From Prevotella multiformis DSM 16608 (lineage in GTDB: Bacteria; Bacteroidota; Bacteroidia; Bacteroidales; Bacteroidaceae): DNA of 64,000 nt. The stretch lies in assembly GCF_000191065.1 (NCBI RefSeq), contig NZ_GL872283.1, forward strand, positions 1,523,935 to 1,587,934, given 5' to 3'. Shown here piece by piece: positions 45,648 through 54,233 of this stretch; position 1 is the first letter of the stretch; every line of letters starts with the position of its first letter. A program made the position numbers and the translations under genes. The notes under the pieces are model-generated. The model was not told the DNA's origin and did no database searches. It saw only the letters and a list, made by a program, of their open reading frames with translations.

Positions 45648-48600
45648 TTAGAAAGAAACCTGCAGACCGCCCATGACTGTACGTACAGGCGCATAGGAAT
45701 TGACACCCGAGTGAGATGTTCCCTGGAAGCTGAAGCGGGGATCAAGTCCCTTGCGGGCAGACCAGAAGCAAAGGTTCTGTCCTTGTACATAAAGACGGAT
45801 TTTGCTCAGCATCAACTTACGGACCAGTTTTGCCGGAACAGTATAACCGACCGTAAACGACTGGAAATTGAGGAACCGCGCACTCGTAAGGAAACGCGTG
45901 GACTGTGCATTCAAGTCAGGATCCGTGTACATGAAACGTGGAATATCGGTGGAAGTATTGTTTGGAGTCCAAGACTTCAATATATCCTTGGACAGATTTG
46001 ATCCGTCTCCCTTTGTCCTGACATTATTCATCAGCGAAGCATAGCCGAAATCATAGATCTTACCGCCGATCTGATAGTCAAATGTAGCATTGAGGTCAAA
46101 ATCGTAAACTCTCAGTGTCGTAGTGAAGCCGCCATTGGCAGCCGGTAACATCTCATGGGTATAATTCGTAGCCTCACTCCAATCCGTCGTTGTGAAAGAA
46201 TGCTTCGTTCCCGGCTTGTTACTGTTTGACAGCCTGCCGGCTTTGAACTCCTTGTAGATGTCCTCGTCAACCCAGTAAAGCGGCTGTCCCTTTTCATTCA
46301 CACCGGCATAATCAGCCATCATTCCATTGTAGAGTGGTTGACCTTCTGCGTACCACATCGGGATATTGAATCCTGCACTGACATCCGTCTGTGAGAATCC
46401 GCCATACTGTGCAATCTTGGTAGGGTCGAGCTTCAAAGCCTTTGCACGGTTGTGAGAAATATTCGCCGAAGCACTCCATACAATATTCTTCGTACGGATG
46501 ATGTCTCCGCCGAGCGTAAACTCGACACCTGAGTTGCGGATGTCTCCAATGTTACCATAGTAACCCCGTACACCTACACTCTCCGGAACACCCAGCCAGA
46601 AAAGCATATCCGTTGTCTTCTTGGTATAGCAGTTGAACTCACCATTCAAACGATTCTGGAAGAGTGCAAATTCAAGACCGAGGTTGAAGTTGGTAGTCGT
46701 CTCCCAGGTAATGTCAGGATTGCCAATGGAAGTGAACGAAGGCAACATCGACTTCTCACCACGTACCAGGCTGTAACGGTCGACATAGTTGAAATCAGGA
46801 ATACCATCGTTACCCTGCTGTCCGATAGAGACTTTAAACTTCAGATTGTCAACCCACTTGGCATTCAGATCCTGGAAGAACTTTTCTTTGCTGAGAATCC
46901 ACGCTCCTCCAATGCTCCAGAAGTTACCCCAACGGTTTTTCTTTGCGAAGCGGCTGGAAGCATCACGACGGAAAGAAGCCTGTGCGAAATACTTCTGGTC
47001 ATAGTTGTAAAGCAAATTGGCAAAATATCCTTCCACATTATAGATGGAACGATAAGAATAGCTGTCATAACGATCTGCAAACGCATTGATTTCCTTGATA
47101 TCCGGTGAGAAGCCACCACGAGCCAATGCTTCCAGATAGTTATAATTAGACTTATACCACTCATGTCCTACCATCAGCTGGACATCATGCAGGCCGAAGG
47201 CCTTATGCCCCGTCAACGTCTGGACATAGTTCCAACGGTAGCTGACCCCGGCATCCTTATTAATGCGCCCCTTGTCCGCAGCTGCACCGCCGATAAAAGG
47301 ATTCTCATAGAAAGAATAACGCGTCAGTAAAAGGGTGATGGAGTTCATCGAATTGAACTTCAGCCACGGAGTCAGCGTAACATCAAAGTTGAACTGTCCC
47401 TGCAACTGATCGAGTATGGTATTCTGCTTGTTGTACCTGTTCGCGCCCAGCGGGTTACCTGTACTGAGGAAAGGCCGGGCCCCGATGCCCGGATAGTTTG
47501 TTGCCGGCACACCGAAGTCATATTTCGGGTGACCGTATTGATCTGTAGCAATCACCGGATTACCGTTTGCATCCAGTGTACGGACGTAGACAGGATAGAT
47601 AGGAGCAATATACTGAGTGAAATAACCCAGGTTAGCCGCATCGGTCTTGGTATCGCTCAGATTAGGATTCGACTCACGGTCAGAATGCACATATCCGGCA
47701 TTTGCCAAGAGGTGCAGCCAGTTGGTAGCCTGATAGTCCGCCTTCAACCGAGCCGTAAACCGCTCATATCCGGAGTTCTCCAGTACACCTTTCTCTTTCA
47801 GGTAACCTACACTCGAGTAATAGCTCATCTTGGAATCACCACCACTTACATTGATGTTATACTCCTGACGGAATCCATGGCGGTATGCCTCATCCTTCCA
47901 GTCATCCGGCTGGAGGTAGTACTTTGTACCATTATATTCGTAAGCGCGTCCGAGGGTCGCCTTCGGATTCAACTTACCATCAAGCCCGATAAGATTCTCA
48001 CCGGCGGGAAGTGTATATGGATTATACTGCAATCCGAAGCTGCGATTGGTGATCATGTTATCATTCGCCCACTTATTAGCCTGTTCACGTGTCATACCCT
48101 GCTTGTAGAAAGCATAGTTGAAGAACTGTGAATAGTAAGCCTCCATGAACTCGCCGGGATCCGTGAACACGTCATAGTCCTGAATACTGCGGCTCGTCGC
48201 ACCCCACTTCATCTCAGCATTGATGTTTGCCTTGCCTTTGCCTTTCTTCGTTGTAATCAGTATGACACCTGCCGCACCGCGTGCACCATAAAGAGCAGCA
48301 GAGGAGGCATCCTTCAGAACGGTAACGCTCTCGATGTCGTCCTGCGGAATGTTGCTCAGAGAAGCAGGATAAGGAGCACCGTCGACGATGATCAACGGAT
48401 CTGTAGAAGCATAAAGAGAAGCGATACCACGGATATGGATGTTCGCATTTCCAGCACCGGGAGCACCGGATCCGCCTGTCAGCTGCAAGCCCGGGACCGA
48501 CCCGATGAGCGCATCAGCCACATTGGTAGTAATCTTCTTTTTCAAGTCACCGGAATTGACAACGGCTGCAGAACCGGCAAATGAGGCCTTGGACTGCGTA

Positions 48601-48923
48601 CCGAAGGCAACGACCATCACCTCGTCCATCACCTTCCCGTCCGGATCAAGCGTGATTTTCATGTGTGCCTTACCCGTCAGCGTCTGCGTCTTCATGCCGA
48701 TGTAGGACACTGTAATCTTAGAACCAGCCTTGACAGGCAACGAGAAATGCCCGTCTATGTTCGTCGCGGTTCCCGTCTGCGTCCCTACCACGAGGATAGA
48801 CGCACCGACTACGGGCTGCCCGTCATCCGAAGAGATTACGGTTCCGCTAATCTCTGTTTGCGCCAGTGCTGTTCCCATACAGAGGAAGAACACGGCTAAA
48901 AACATGGTTAGTCTTTTTTTCAT
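45648..48923 (-). CDS. susC: SusC/RagA family TonB-dependent outer-membrane transporter
   Basis: This 1091-residue beta-barrel has a signal peptide (MKKRLTMFLAVFFLCMGTAL) and a carboxypeptidase-regulatory-like domain (ISGTVISSDDGQPVVGASIL, about residues 25-100). The plug includes KKKITTNVADALIGSVPGLQ and VTVLKDASSAALYGARGAAG, and the barrel ends in an aromatic-terminal strand (VRTVMGGLQVSF). It imports an oligosaccharide or peptide across the outer membrane with energy from TonB-ExbBD. It heads the operon with susD 20 bases downstream. A full consensus promoter precedes it. No ECF sigma or anti-sigma gene is adjacent. Confidence 0.95.
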   Translation of the reverse strand: MKKRLTMFLAVFFLCMGTALAQTEISGTVISSDDGQPVVGASILVVGTQTGTATNIDGHFSLPVKAGSKITVSYIGMKTQTLTGKAHMKITLDPDGKVMDEVMVVAFGTQSKASFAGSAAVVNSGDLKKKITTNVADALIGSVPGLQLTGGSGAPGAGNANIHIRGIASLYASTDPLIIVDGAPYPASLSNIPQDDIESVTVLKDASSAALYGARGAAGVILITTKKGKGKANINAEMKWGATSRSIQDYDVFTDPGEFMEAYYSQFFNYAFYKQGMTREQANKWANDNMITNRSFGLQYNPYTLPAGENLIGLDGKLNPKATLGRAYEYNGTKYYLQPDDWKDEAYRHGFRQEYNINVSGGDSKMSYYSSVGYLKEKGVLENSGYERFTARLKADYQATNWLHLLANAGYVHSDRESNPNLSDTKTDAANLGYFTQYIAPIYPVYVRTLDANGNPVIATDQYGHPKYDFGVPATNYPGIGARPFLSTGNPLGANRYNKQNTILDQLQGQFNFDVTLTPWLKFNSMNSITLLLTRYSFYENPFIGGAAADKGRINKDAGVSYRWNYVQTLTGHKAFGLHDVQLMVGHEWYKSNYNYLEALARGGFSPDIKEINAFADRYDSYSYRSIYNVEGYFANLLYNYDQKYFAQASFRRDASSRFAKKNRWGNFWSIGGAWILSKEKFFQDLNAKWVDNLKFKVSIGQQGNDGIPDFNYVDRYSLVRGEKSMLPSFTSIGNPDITWETTTNFNLGLEFALFQNRLNGEFNCYTKKTTDMLFWLGVPESVGVRGYYGNIGDIRNSGVEFTLGGDIIRTKNIVWSASANISHNRAKALKLDPTKIAQYGGFSQTDVSAGFNIPMWYAEGQPLYNGMMADYAGVNEKGQPLYWVDEDIYKEFKAGRLSNSNKPGTKHSFTTTDWSEATNYTHEMLPAANGGFTTTLRVYDFDLNATFDYQIGGKIYDFGYASLMNNVRTKGDGSNLSKDILKSWTPNNTSTDIPRFMYTDPDLNAQSTRFLTSARFLNFQSFTVGYTVPAKLVRKLMLSKIRLYVQGQNLCFWSARKGLDPRFSFQGTSHSGVNSYAPVRTVMGGLQVSF

Positions 48924-49034
48924 AAAATCGCTTTTTTGTTAACAATAAATATACTCTGTTTGTCTCATTGCAACTGGTAAAATTCACAAAACCAATCGTC
49001 AGGTTCCGGCAAGAAGGGTATTCTCGTCAGGTTA

Positions 49035-49042
49035 CAAAGCTA
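49035..49042 (-). promoter_or_regulatory. Promoter of the susCD operon
   Basis: TTTG, 20 bases, TAGCTTTG on the minus strand. The leader is about 105 bases. An A-run (AAAAAAAA on the minus strand) sits between the two elements. Confidence 0.88.
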
Positions 49043-49179
49043 ACATAGTTTTTTTTAACATCCAAACGAATGTAAACATAAGTTTTGTTTTTTCACATTA
49101 ATTAAGTGTTCAGCCGTGAAAAAAGACAAGAAACGTCACAGAAAGCAAAATGTTCGCATTCAAAAGTGAACACGAACAT

Positions 49180-49400
49180 TTTATATTGTATGTAATACAC
49201 ATCCGTACAATCTGACAGATAAATCCACCTGACATCTACCAAATGCCACCATCCGCTTTACAGTCGGAAGGCGGCACACTGAACGGAACATGCACAGACA
49301 GGCGGACGACGGAAGAGGGGGGAGGCCGGCGACAGTATCGGGAAGGAGCGGCAACGGTCGCCGTCCTTGCCCGCAGGCCGACCTGCCGCATCCGGCCGTC
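49180..49400. other. Spacer upstream of the susCD promoter
   Basis: These 220 bases between the susCD promoter and the palindromic array show no gene or strong structure. Confidence 0.45.
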
Positions 49401-49482
49401 GGGAATGACATTCCCAACCGTGTGGGAATCGCATTCCCAGCGGCCGGGACTCGTATTCCCAACGGCTGGGAACCGCATTCCC
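49401..49482. repeat. Second array of four GGGAATnnnATTCCC palindromes
   Basis: Units start at 49401, 49424, 49446 and 49468 (spacing 23, 22, 22). They read GGGAATGACATTCCC, GGGAATCGCATTCCC, GGGACTCGTATTCCC and GGGAACCGCATTCCC. Linkers are AACCGTGT, AGCGGCC and AACGGCT. The design is the same as the array at 30776-30857. It lies about 100 bases downstream of rnhB. Confidence 0.85.
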
Positions 49483-49580
49483 GACGGCTGCCGACCATTC
49501 CGGCTGCCGCCGGGTTCTGACAAGAAGTACAGACCTGAAGGACGGCACTCCCGGCAGGAGGCTTTTTTCTCCCTCCGGCA

Positions 49581-50183
49581 TCAGAAGTCGAAAGACAGCT
49601 GCGTGTCGCCCAGCAGGTTGTAGCTTTTCCGGTGATAAGGGGTGATGCCGTACTCCCGGATCGCCTGCCGGTGCTTCTTCGTGGGATAGCCCATATTCTT
49701 CTGCCAGTCGTATTGTGGATATTCTTCTGCCAGTGAGCACATATAATCATCCCGGTAAGTCTTGGCGAGGATGGAAGCCGCCGCTATGGAAAGATATTTA
49801 CCGTCGCCCTTGACGATGGTGGCAAAGGGCAGCTTCCGGTAGGGAGTGAAGCGGTTGCCGTCCACGATGACTGCCTCCGGCCGTACTTTGAGCTGGTCCA
49901 GCGCACGGTGCATGGCGAGGAAAGAAGCATTGAGGATGTTGATCCTGTCGATTTCCTCGGGTGTGACGATTCCCACAGCCCAGGCAAGGGCATCGTGCTC
50001 AATGGTTTCACGGAGGGCATAACGCTTTCCGGGGGTCAGCTTCTTGGAGTCGTCCAGCTCGCAGTTCCGGTAGCCGGGCGGCAGGATGACCGCTGCTGCA
50101 TAAACGCTTCCGGCAAGGCAGCCCCTCCCGGCTTCGTCGCAGCCGGCTTCAACAAGATCTTGATAATGATGATTTTTCAGCAT
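49581..50183 (-). CDS. rnhB: Ribonuclease HII
   Basis: This 200-residue endonuclease cuts RNA in RNA-DNA hybrids and removes misincorporated ribonucleotides. The type 2 RNase H motifs are intact: EAGCDEAGRGCLAGSVYAAA (the DEAGRG Asp and Glu), DDSKKLT, VIVDGNRF (third acidic residue) and SIAAASILAKTYRDDYM. Length is normal. It follows the suf genes on the same strand after a 30-bp-stem hairpin, so it may be a separate transcript, although I see no promoter box. Confidence 0.96.
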   Translation of the reverse strand: MLKNHHYQDLVEAGCDEAGRGCLAGSVYAAAVILPPGYRNCELDDSKKLTPGKRYALRETIEHDALAWAVGIVTPEEIDRINILNASFLAMHRALDQLKVRPEAVIVDGNRFTPYRKLPFATIVKGDGKYLSIAAASILAKTYRDDYMCSLAEEYPQYDWQKNMGYPTKKHRQAIREYGITPYHRKSYNLLGDTQLSFDF

Positions 50184-50189
50184 AAAGGA

Positions 50190-50283
50190 TAAGAATAAAG
50201 GGGGATAGGGGTAGGCGGTGATAGGCGATGATAAGCGTTAATGAGAACCTATAAACGCCTATCATCGCCTATCACCGCTTACC
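50190..50283. repeat. GATAAGC-family repeat forming a 30-bp-stem hairpin
   Basis: GGTAGGCGGTGATAGGCGAT.. (from 50210) pairs over 30 bases with ..ATCGCCTATCACCGCTTACC (to 50283). There are only two mismatches, both wobble-compatible, and a 14-base loop. The units are the same 10-mers as in the array at 41895-42095. It ends five bases short of the sufS stop and could terminate the suf operon. Confidence 0.85.
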
Positions 50284-50287
50284 CCCC

Positions 50288-51505
50288 CTAAAACATTACA
50301 GAAACCCGCTTGATGCCGGCTACCAAAGCATCGACCTCCTCACGTGTGTTGTAAAGTCCGAACGATGCCCGGACAGTACCGAGGACGCCAAGCCGGTCCA
50401 TCAGCGGCTGAGCACAATGGTGACCCGTGCGGACGGCGATGCCGAGCTGGTCGAGCAGTGTGCCGAGGTCCATGGGATGGATATTGCCGACATTGAAGCT
50501 GATGACGGCATCACCGCTGCCGTTACTGTGTCCGTAGATGTGTATGCCCTCAACGGTACGCAGCTGCCGGAGGGCATACCGGGTGAGATCCTGTTCGTGG
50601 GAAAGGATATTGTCCATGCCCAGCGAAGAAACATAGTCGAGAGCTTTGGCTAGTCCGTGTGTGGCGACATAGTCAGGAGTCCCGGCCTCGAACTTCAAAG
50701 GTGGCCGCTCAAAGGTGGTCTTCTCGAAGCTCACGTGTCCGATCATCTCGCCGCCGCCCTGATAAGGCGGCAGCCTGTCGAGCCACGCCTCCTTGCCGTA
50801 AAGCACACCGACACCCGTCGGGCCGTAGACCTTGTGCCCGCTGAAGGCGAGGAAGTCGCAGTCGAGTTCCTGTACGTCGACGGCGAAATGGGGTACGCTC
50901 TGCGCGCCGTCCACCATGACCGATACGCCATGTTCATGGGCAATGCGTGTCATCTCCTTGACGGGATTGACCGTTCCGAGGACATTGCTGACATGGGTAA
51001 TGCTCACAAGCCGTGTGCGCTCTGTAAAGAGCTTTCGGTATGCGTCCAGGTCCAGCACGCCTTCTTCTGTCATCGGGATCACCTTCAGGACAATCCCCCT
51101 GCGCTGTGCCTGCAGCTGCCAGGGGACGATGTTGGAGTGGTGTTCCATCGTGGAGACAATCACCTCGTCGCCTTCCTTCATGCAGCCCTCTGTGAAGCTG
51201 GAGGCAACGAGGTTCAGGCTCTCCGTCGTCCCGCGGGTAAAGACGACCTCATTTGCGGAACGCGCGTTGATGAACTTCCGTACCGTCTCACGTGCAGCCT
51301 CATGCAAGTCGGTTGCCTGTTGCGACAGCCAGTGTACACCACGGTGTACGTTGGCATTCACATTGAGGTATTCCTCGCGCATGGCATCCAGCACGCAGAG
51401 CGGTTTCTGCGTGGTGGCGCCGTTGTCAAGATAAACCAGCGGCTTGCCGTAAACCGTGCGGGAGAGAATCGGGAAAGAATCCCGGACTTTGTTGATATCG
51501 TACAT
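50288..51505 (-). CDS. sufS: Cysteine desulfurase SufS
   Basis: This 405-residue PLP enzyme releases sulfur from L-cysteine for Fe-S cluster assembly on SufBCD. It has VYLDNGATTQKPLCVLDAM, the THVSNVLGTVNP segment, the PLP lysine in FLAFSGHKVYGPTG and the active-site cysteine in VRTGHHCAQPLMDRLG. This is the group II (SufS/CsdA) type. ATG 51505 (MYDINKVRDSF) is chosen. Upstream frames read through the 15-bp hairpin that separates it from sufD. No sufE is visible in the window. Confidence 0.95.
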   Translation of the reverse strand: MYDINKVRDSFPILSRTVYGKPLVYLDNGATTQKPLCVLDAMREEYLNVNANVHRGVHWLSQQATDLHEAARETVRKFINARSANEVVFTRGTTESLNLVASSFTEGCMKEGDEVIVSTMEHHSNIVPWQLQAQRRGIVLKVIPMTEEGVLDLDAYRKLFTERTRLVSITHVSNVLGTVNPVKEMTRIAHEHGVSVMVDGAQSVPHFAVDVQELDCDFLAFSGHKVYGPTGVGVLYGKEAWLDRLPPYQGGGEMIGHVSFEKTTFERPPLKFEAGTPDYVATHGLAKALDYVSSLGMDNILSHEQDLTRYALRQLRTVEGIHIYGHSNGSGDAVISFNVGNIHPMDLGTLLDQLGIAVRTGHHCAQPLMDRLGVLGTVRASFGLYNTREEVDALVAGIKRVSVMF

Positions 51506-51542
51506 ATTTTCTTGTATTGGACTTGTCTGCCTTATCAGGCAA

Positions 51543-51580
51543 ATCGGGCTTATGGGGCAAAATATCCCCATAAGCCCGAT
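51543..51580 (-). promoter_or_regulatory. Intercistronic hairpin between sufD and sufS
   Basis: ATCGGGCTTATGGGG and CCCCATAAGCCCGAT form a perfect 15-bp stem with an 8-base loop. It starts 7 bases after the sufD stop. There is no T-tract, so it may stabilise or process the mRNA more than terminate it. Confidence 0.7.
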
Positions 51581-51586
51581 GTCATA

Positions 51587-52930
51587 CTATTTACACATCG
51601 TGCAGCCCTCGCACTTGTCCAGCTCGCCCCGGAAGCGTTTCTCCACCAGGTGGTGGAGGCGGTCGCGCAACGGCTCAAGCTCCATCTTGTCAATGACCTC
51701 GTTGACGAAGGCGAACTCAAGAAGGAGCTTGGCTTCCTTGCGGTCGATACCGCGCTGCTGCATATAGAAGAGGGCGGCATCGTTGAGCTGTCCGACGGTC
51801 GATCCGTGGTTGCACTGTACATCATCCGCATAGATTTCGAGCATCGGCTGGGTGAACATACGGCTTGTCCTGCTGGCGCAGAGGTTACGGTTGTTCTCCT
51901 GCGAGAGCGTCTTCTGCGCGCCTTTGCGGACAAGCACACGGCCGGCGAAGGCACCGACGGCATTTCCGTCAAGAACGTATTTGTAAAGTTCGTTGCTCGT
52001 GCAGTGGGGAACTTGATGGTCGATGAGCGTGTTGTTGTCCACGTGCTGGCTTTTGTCTGCGACCACACAGCCGTTGCAGAAGCACTCGCTGCCCTCACCC
52101 TTGAAGACAAGGTCGAGCATGTTGCGGGTCACACCGTTGTGCAGCGTGATGACGTTGTGGCTGACACGGGAGTTGCGCTGCTGCTCTATATAAACGTTGG
52201 AAACCCGCGTGTTCTTCGCATGAGTCTCTTCCAGACAGTTCAGTTCCAGGCGTGCATTGTCGCCTACGAAAGCCTCGATGACCTGTGTGGCGAGGAAGTT
52301 CCGGTTGTCGGCAGCATGGTCGCAGAAGAGGAACTGTGCTTTCGCACCTTCCTCGAGGACAATGAGCACACGGCGGTTGACCATCAGGTCGACATCCGAA
52401 CGGAGGATGTTGACCACCTGCACGGTGCGTTCCATCTGTACGTTCTTCGGCACATAGATGAAGAGTCCGTCCTGTGCCAGCATCGTGTTCAGTGCCGTTA
52501 CGGCATCGGCTTCTGTGTGGGCAATACGGCCATAGTACTTCCGCACCAGTTCCGGATGTTCTGTCGCCATGCGGTTCAGACTGTCGACGATGATGCCGTC
52601 ATTGAGTTTTGTCTTCGGCAACGCCTTGGCATAGAACTGGTCGTTGACAATGAAATAAAGGGAAGTGCTGAGGTTGGGAACATCGCACTTGAAAGTCTCG
52701 TAGGGATTGACAGGAATCTCAAGGCGGTTGAGATTCAGGCCATAGTCCGGTTCAAAGAGCTTCTGCATATCCGTGTACTTGTAGCGTTCCACTTTCCTGT
52801 CAGGGAAGCCAAGCCGGCGGAAGTCCTCGAAAGCCTTGTCGCGCACCTCATTGAGAACGGGTGCAGCGTGATCCTTGATCATCTGCTGCGCCTCGTTGTA
52901 GAGGTCTATATATTGTTTTTCGCTTTGCAT
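51587..52930 (-). CDS. sufD: Fe-S cluster assembly protein SufD
   Basis: This 447-residue partner of SufB forms the SufBC2D scaffold complex. It shows the beta-helix core (VDLMVNRRVLIVLEEGAKAQ, ARLELNCLEETHAKNTRVSN) and the C-terminal VLVRKGAQKTLSQENNRNL, EIYADDVQCNHGSTVGQLN with the conserved His, and FAFVNEVIDKME. The protein ends in CEGCTMCK, a CxxCxxC tail beyond the normal end that might hold a metal. It follows sufC by 109 bases. Confidence 0.94.
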   Translation of the reverse strand: MQSEKQYIDLYNEAQQMIKDHAAPVLNEVRDKAFEDFRRLGFPDRKVERYKYTDMQKLFEPDYGLNLNRLEIPVNPYETFKCDVPNLSTSLYFIVNDQFYAKALPKTKLNDGIIVDSLNRMATEHPELVRKYYGRIAHTEADAVTALNTMLAQDGLFIYVPKNVQMERTVQVVNILRSDVDLMVNRRVLIVLEEGAKAQFLFCDHAADNRNFLATQVIEAFVGDNARLELNCLEETHAKNTRVSNVYIEQQRNSRVSHNVITLHNGVTRNMLDLVFKGEGSECFCNGCVVADKSQHVDNNTLIDHQVPHCTSNELYKYVLDGNAVGAFAGRVLVRKGAQKTLSQENNRNLCASRTSRMFTQPMLEIYADDVQCNHGSTVGQLNDAALFYMQQRGIDRKEAKLLLEFAFVNEVIDKMELEPLRDRLHHLVEKRFRGELDKCEGCTMCK

Positions 52931-53039
52931 TGTTGTTTCTTTTTAGGCGTTTCAGCCGGCTGGATATAGCGGATAAGACAATCCCCATGACTCACAGGGA
53001 CTCCAGCCGGACTGGACAATCAAGATAAACGGCAGCCTT

Positions 53040-53798
53040 TCAGTCTCCGGCATCCACCTCTTCCTTGATCCAGTCGTAGCCCCGTTGTTCAATTTCCTTG
53101 GCAAGCTCCGGACCTGCCGTCTTGACAATACGACCCTTGTAAAGTACATGGACGACATCCGGTTTGATCATGTCGAGCAGACGCTCATAGTGGGTGATGA
53201 CGATGGTGGACGTCTCATCTGTATGCATCTTGTTCACCCCTTCCGCTACGATACGCATGGCGTCAACATCAAGGCCGGAGTCGGTCTCGTCGAGGATGCT
53301 CAGCTTCGGTTCGAGCATCGCCATCTGGAAGATTTCATTGCGTTTCTTCTCACCACCTGAGAAGCCTTCGTTCACGCTGCGGCGGGACAGGTTGGAGTCC
53401 ATGCCCACCAGCCGGCGTTTCTCCCGCATAAGGACCATGAACTCGGCCGCCTTCAGCGGTTCGAGTCCCTGATAAGCACGCTTGGCATTGACGGCCGCCT
53501 TCATGAAGTTGGTCATGCTCACTCCCGGAATCTCCACCGGATACTGGAAAGAGAGGAAGAGCCCTTCATGAGAACGGTCCTCCGGCTTCATCTCCAAGAG
53601 ATTCTTTCCATTGAAGACGGCCATGCCGTCGGTTACTTCATAGAGTGGATTACCTGTAAGTACGGCACTGAGCGTAGACTTACCCGAGCCGTTAGGTCCC
53701 ATGATGGCATGCACTTCACCGTCTTTCACCGTGAGGTTGATGCCCTTTAATATTTCTTTACCTGCAATCGTTGCGTGCAGGTTTCTTACTTCTAACAT
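53040..53798 (-). CDS. sufC: Fe-S cluster assembly ATPase SufC
   Basis: This 252-residue ABC-type ATPase drives conformational change in the SufBCD scaffold. It has Walker A IMGPNGSGKSTLSAVLTG, the Q-loop LFLSFQYPVEIPGVSM, the signature EGFSGGEKKRNEIFQM and Walker B LSILDETDSGLD with the SufC-typical sequence. It is not a transporter component because no membrane subunit is encoded nearby. The start lies 12 bases after the unknown gene at 53811. Confidence 0.97.
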   Translation of the reverse strand: MLEVRNLHATIAGKEILKGINLTVKDGEVHAIMGPNGSGKSTLSAVLTGNPLYEVTDGMAVFNGKNLLEMKPEDRSHEGLFLSFQYPVEIPGVSMTNFMKAAVNAKRAYQGLEPLKAAEFMVLMREKRRLVGMDSNLSRRSVNEGFSGGEKKRNEIFQMAMLEPKLSILDETDSGLDVDAMRIVAEGVNKMHTDETSTIVITHYERLLDMIKPDVVHVLYKGRIVKTAGPELAKEIEQRGYDWIKEEVDAGD

Positions 53799-53810
53799 AT
53801 TGTTTTTGTT

Positions 53811-54215
53811 TTATTTACTTTTCAAAATAAAAATGTCAATGATGTCACACACCATACCAGCTAAAAAGTCGGATGTGTGATAGTCGCCACGAGCCATTCT
53901 CTCTGATCTCTCCCGCTCGCGTTGTTCATCGAAAAGCGACGGTGATGTATCGTTGCCACCAAAGAAAGACTTAGGCTTCTTCTTGTAAGGAGGCGGATCC
54001 TTTATAAATCCTGAACCCGTTACCGTGTGAAAAAGACGACGGTCATAAGGCATCGGTGCAACGGCGTTACCCATTACCGACCGACAAGTACTTGTCGTAT
54101 CTCGCTTCACCTGTTCATCTATAAGAAACTTCCGCCATGGCTTCAACTGCCATGACTGAGCCTGGAGCATTGTCGCGAGCAGCAAGCCAGACGTGATGAG
54201 AATGACTTTTCGCAT
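53811..54215 (-). CDS. Unknown secreted protein inside the suf operon
   Basis: This 134-residue protein has a signal peptide (MRKVILITSGLLLATMLQAQ), so it is probably periplasmic or outer-membrane associated. The mature part has no motif I know. It contains two Cys (TTSTCRSVMGN and GMVCDIID), a Pro/Lys stretch (KDPPPYKKKPKSFFGGN) and a charged EQRERERSERMARGD segment. It is packed between sufB (18 bases) and sufC (12 bases), so it is co-transcribed. An exported product in a cytoplasmic Fe-S pathway is odd. Its composition is like its neighbours, giving no sign of recent transfer. Confidence 0.65.
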   Translation of the reverse strand: MRKVILITSGLLLATMLQAQSWQLKPWRKFLIDEQVKRDTTSTCRSVMGNAVAPMPYDRRLFHTVTGSGFIKDPPPYKKKPKSFFGGNDTSPSLFDEQRERERSERMARGDYHTSDFLAGMVCDIIDIFILKSK

Positions 54216-54233
54216 ATTGTCCGTTCTGTTATA

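Noticed and set aside
50657..52969. Long open frame on the plus strand opposite the suf genes
   Set aside because: It is antisense to sufS and sufD, which have intact catalytic motifs. Its translation has no recognisable domain and comes from codon bias on the other strand.
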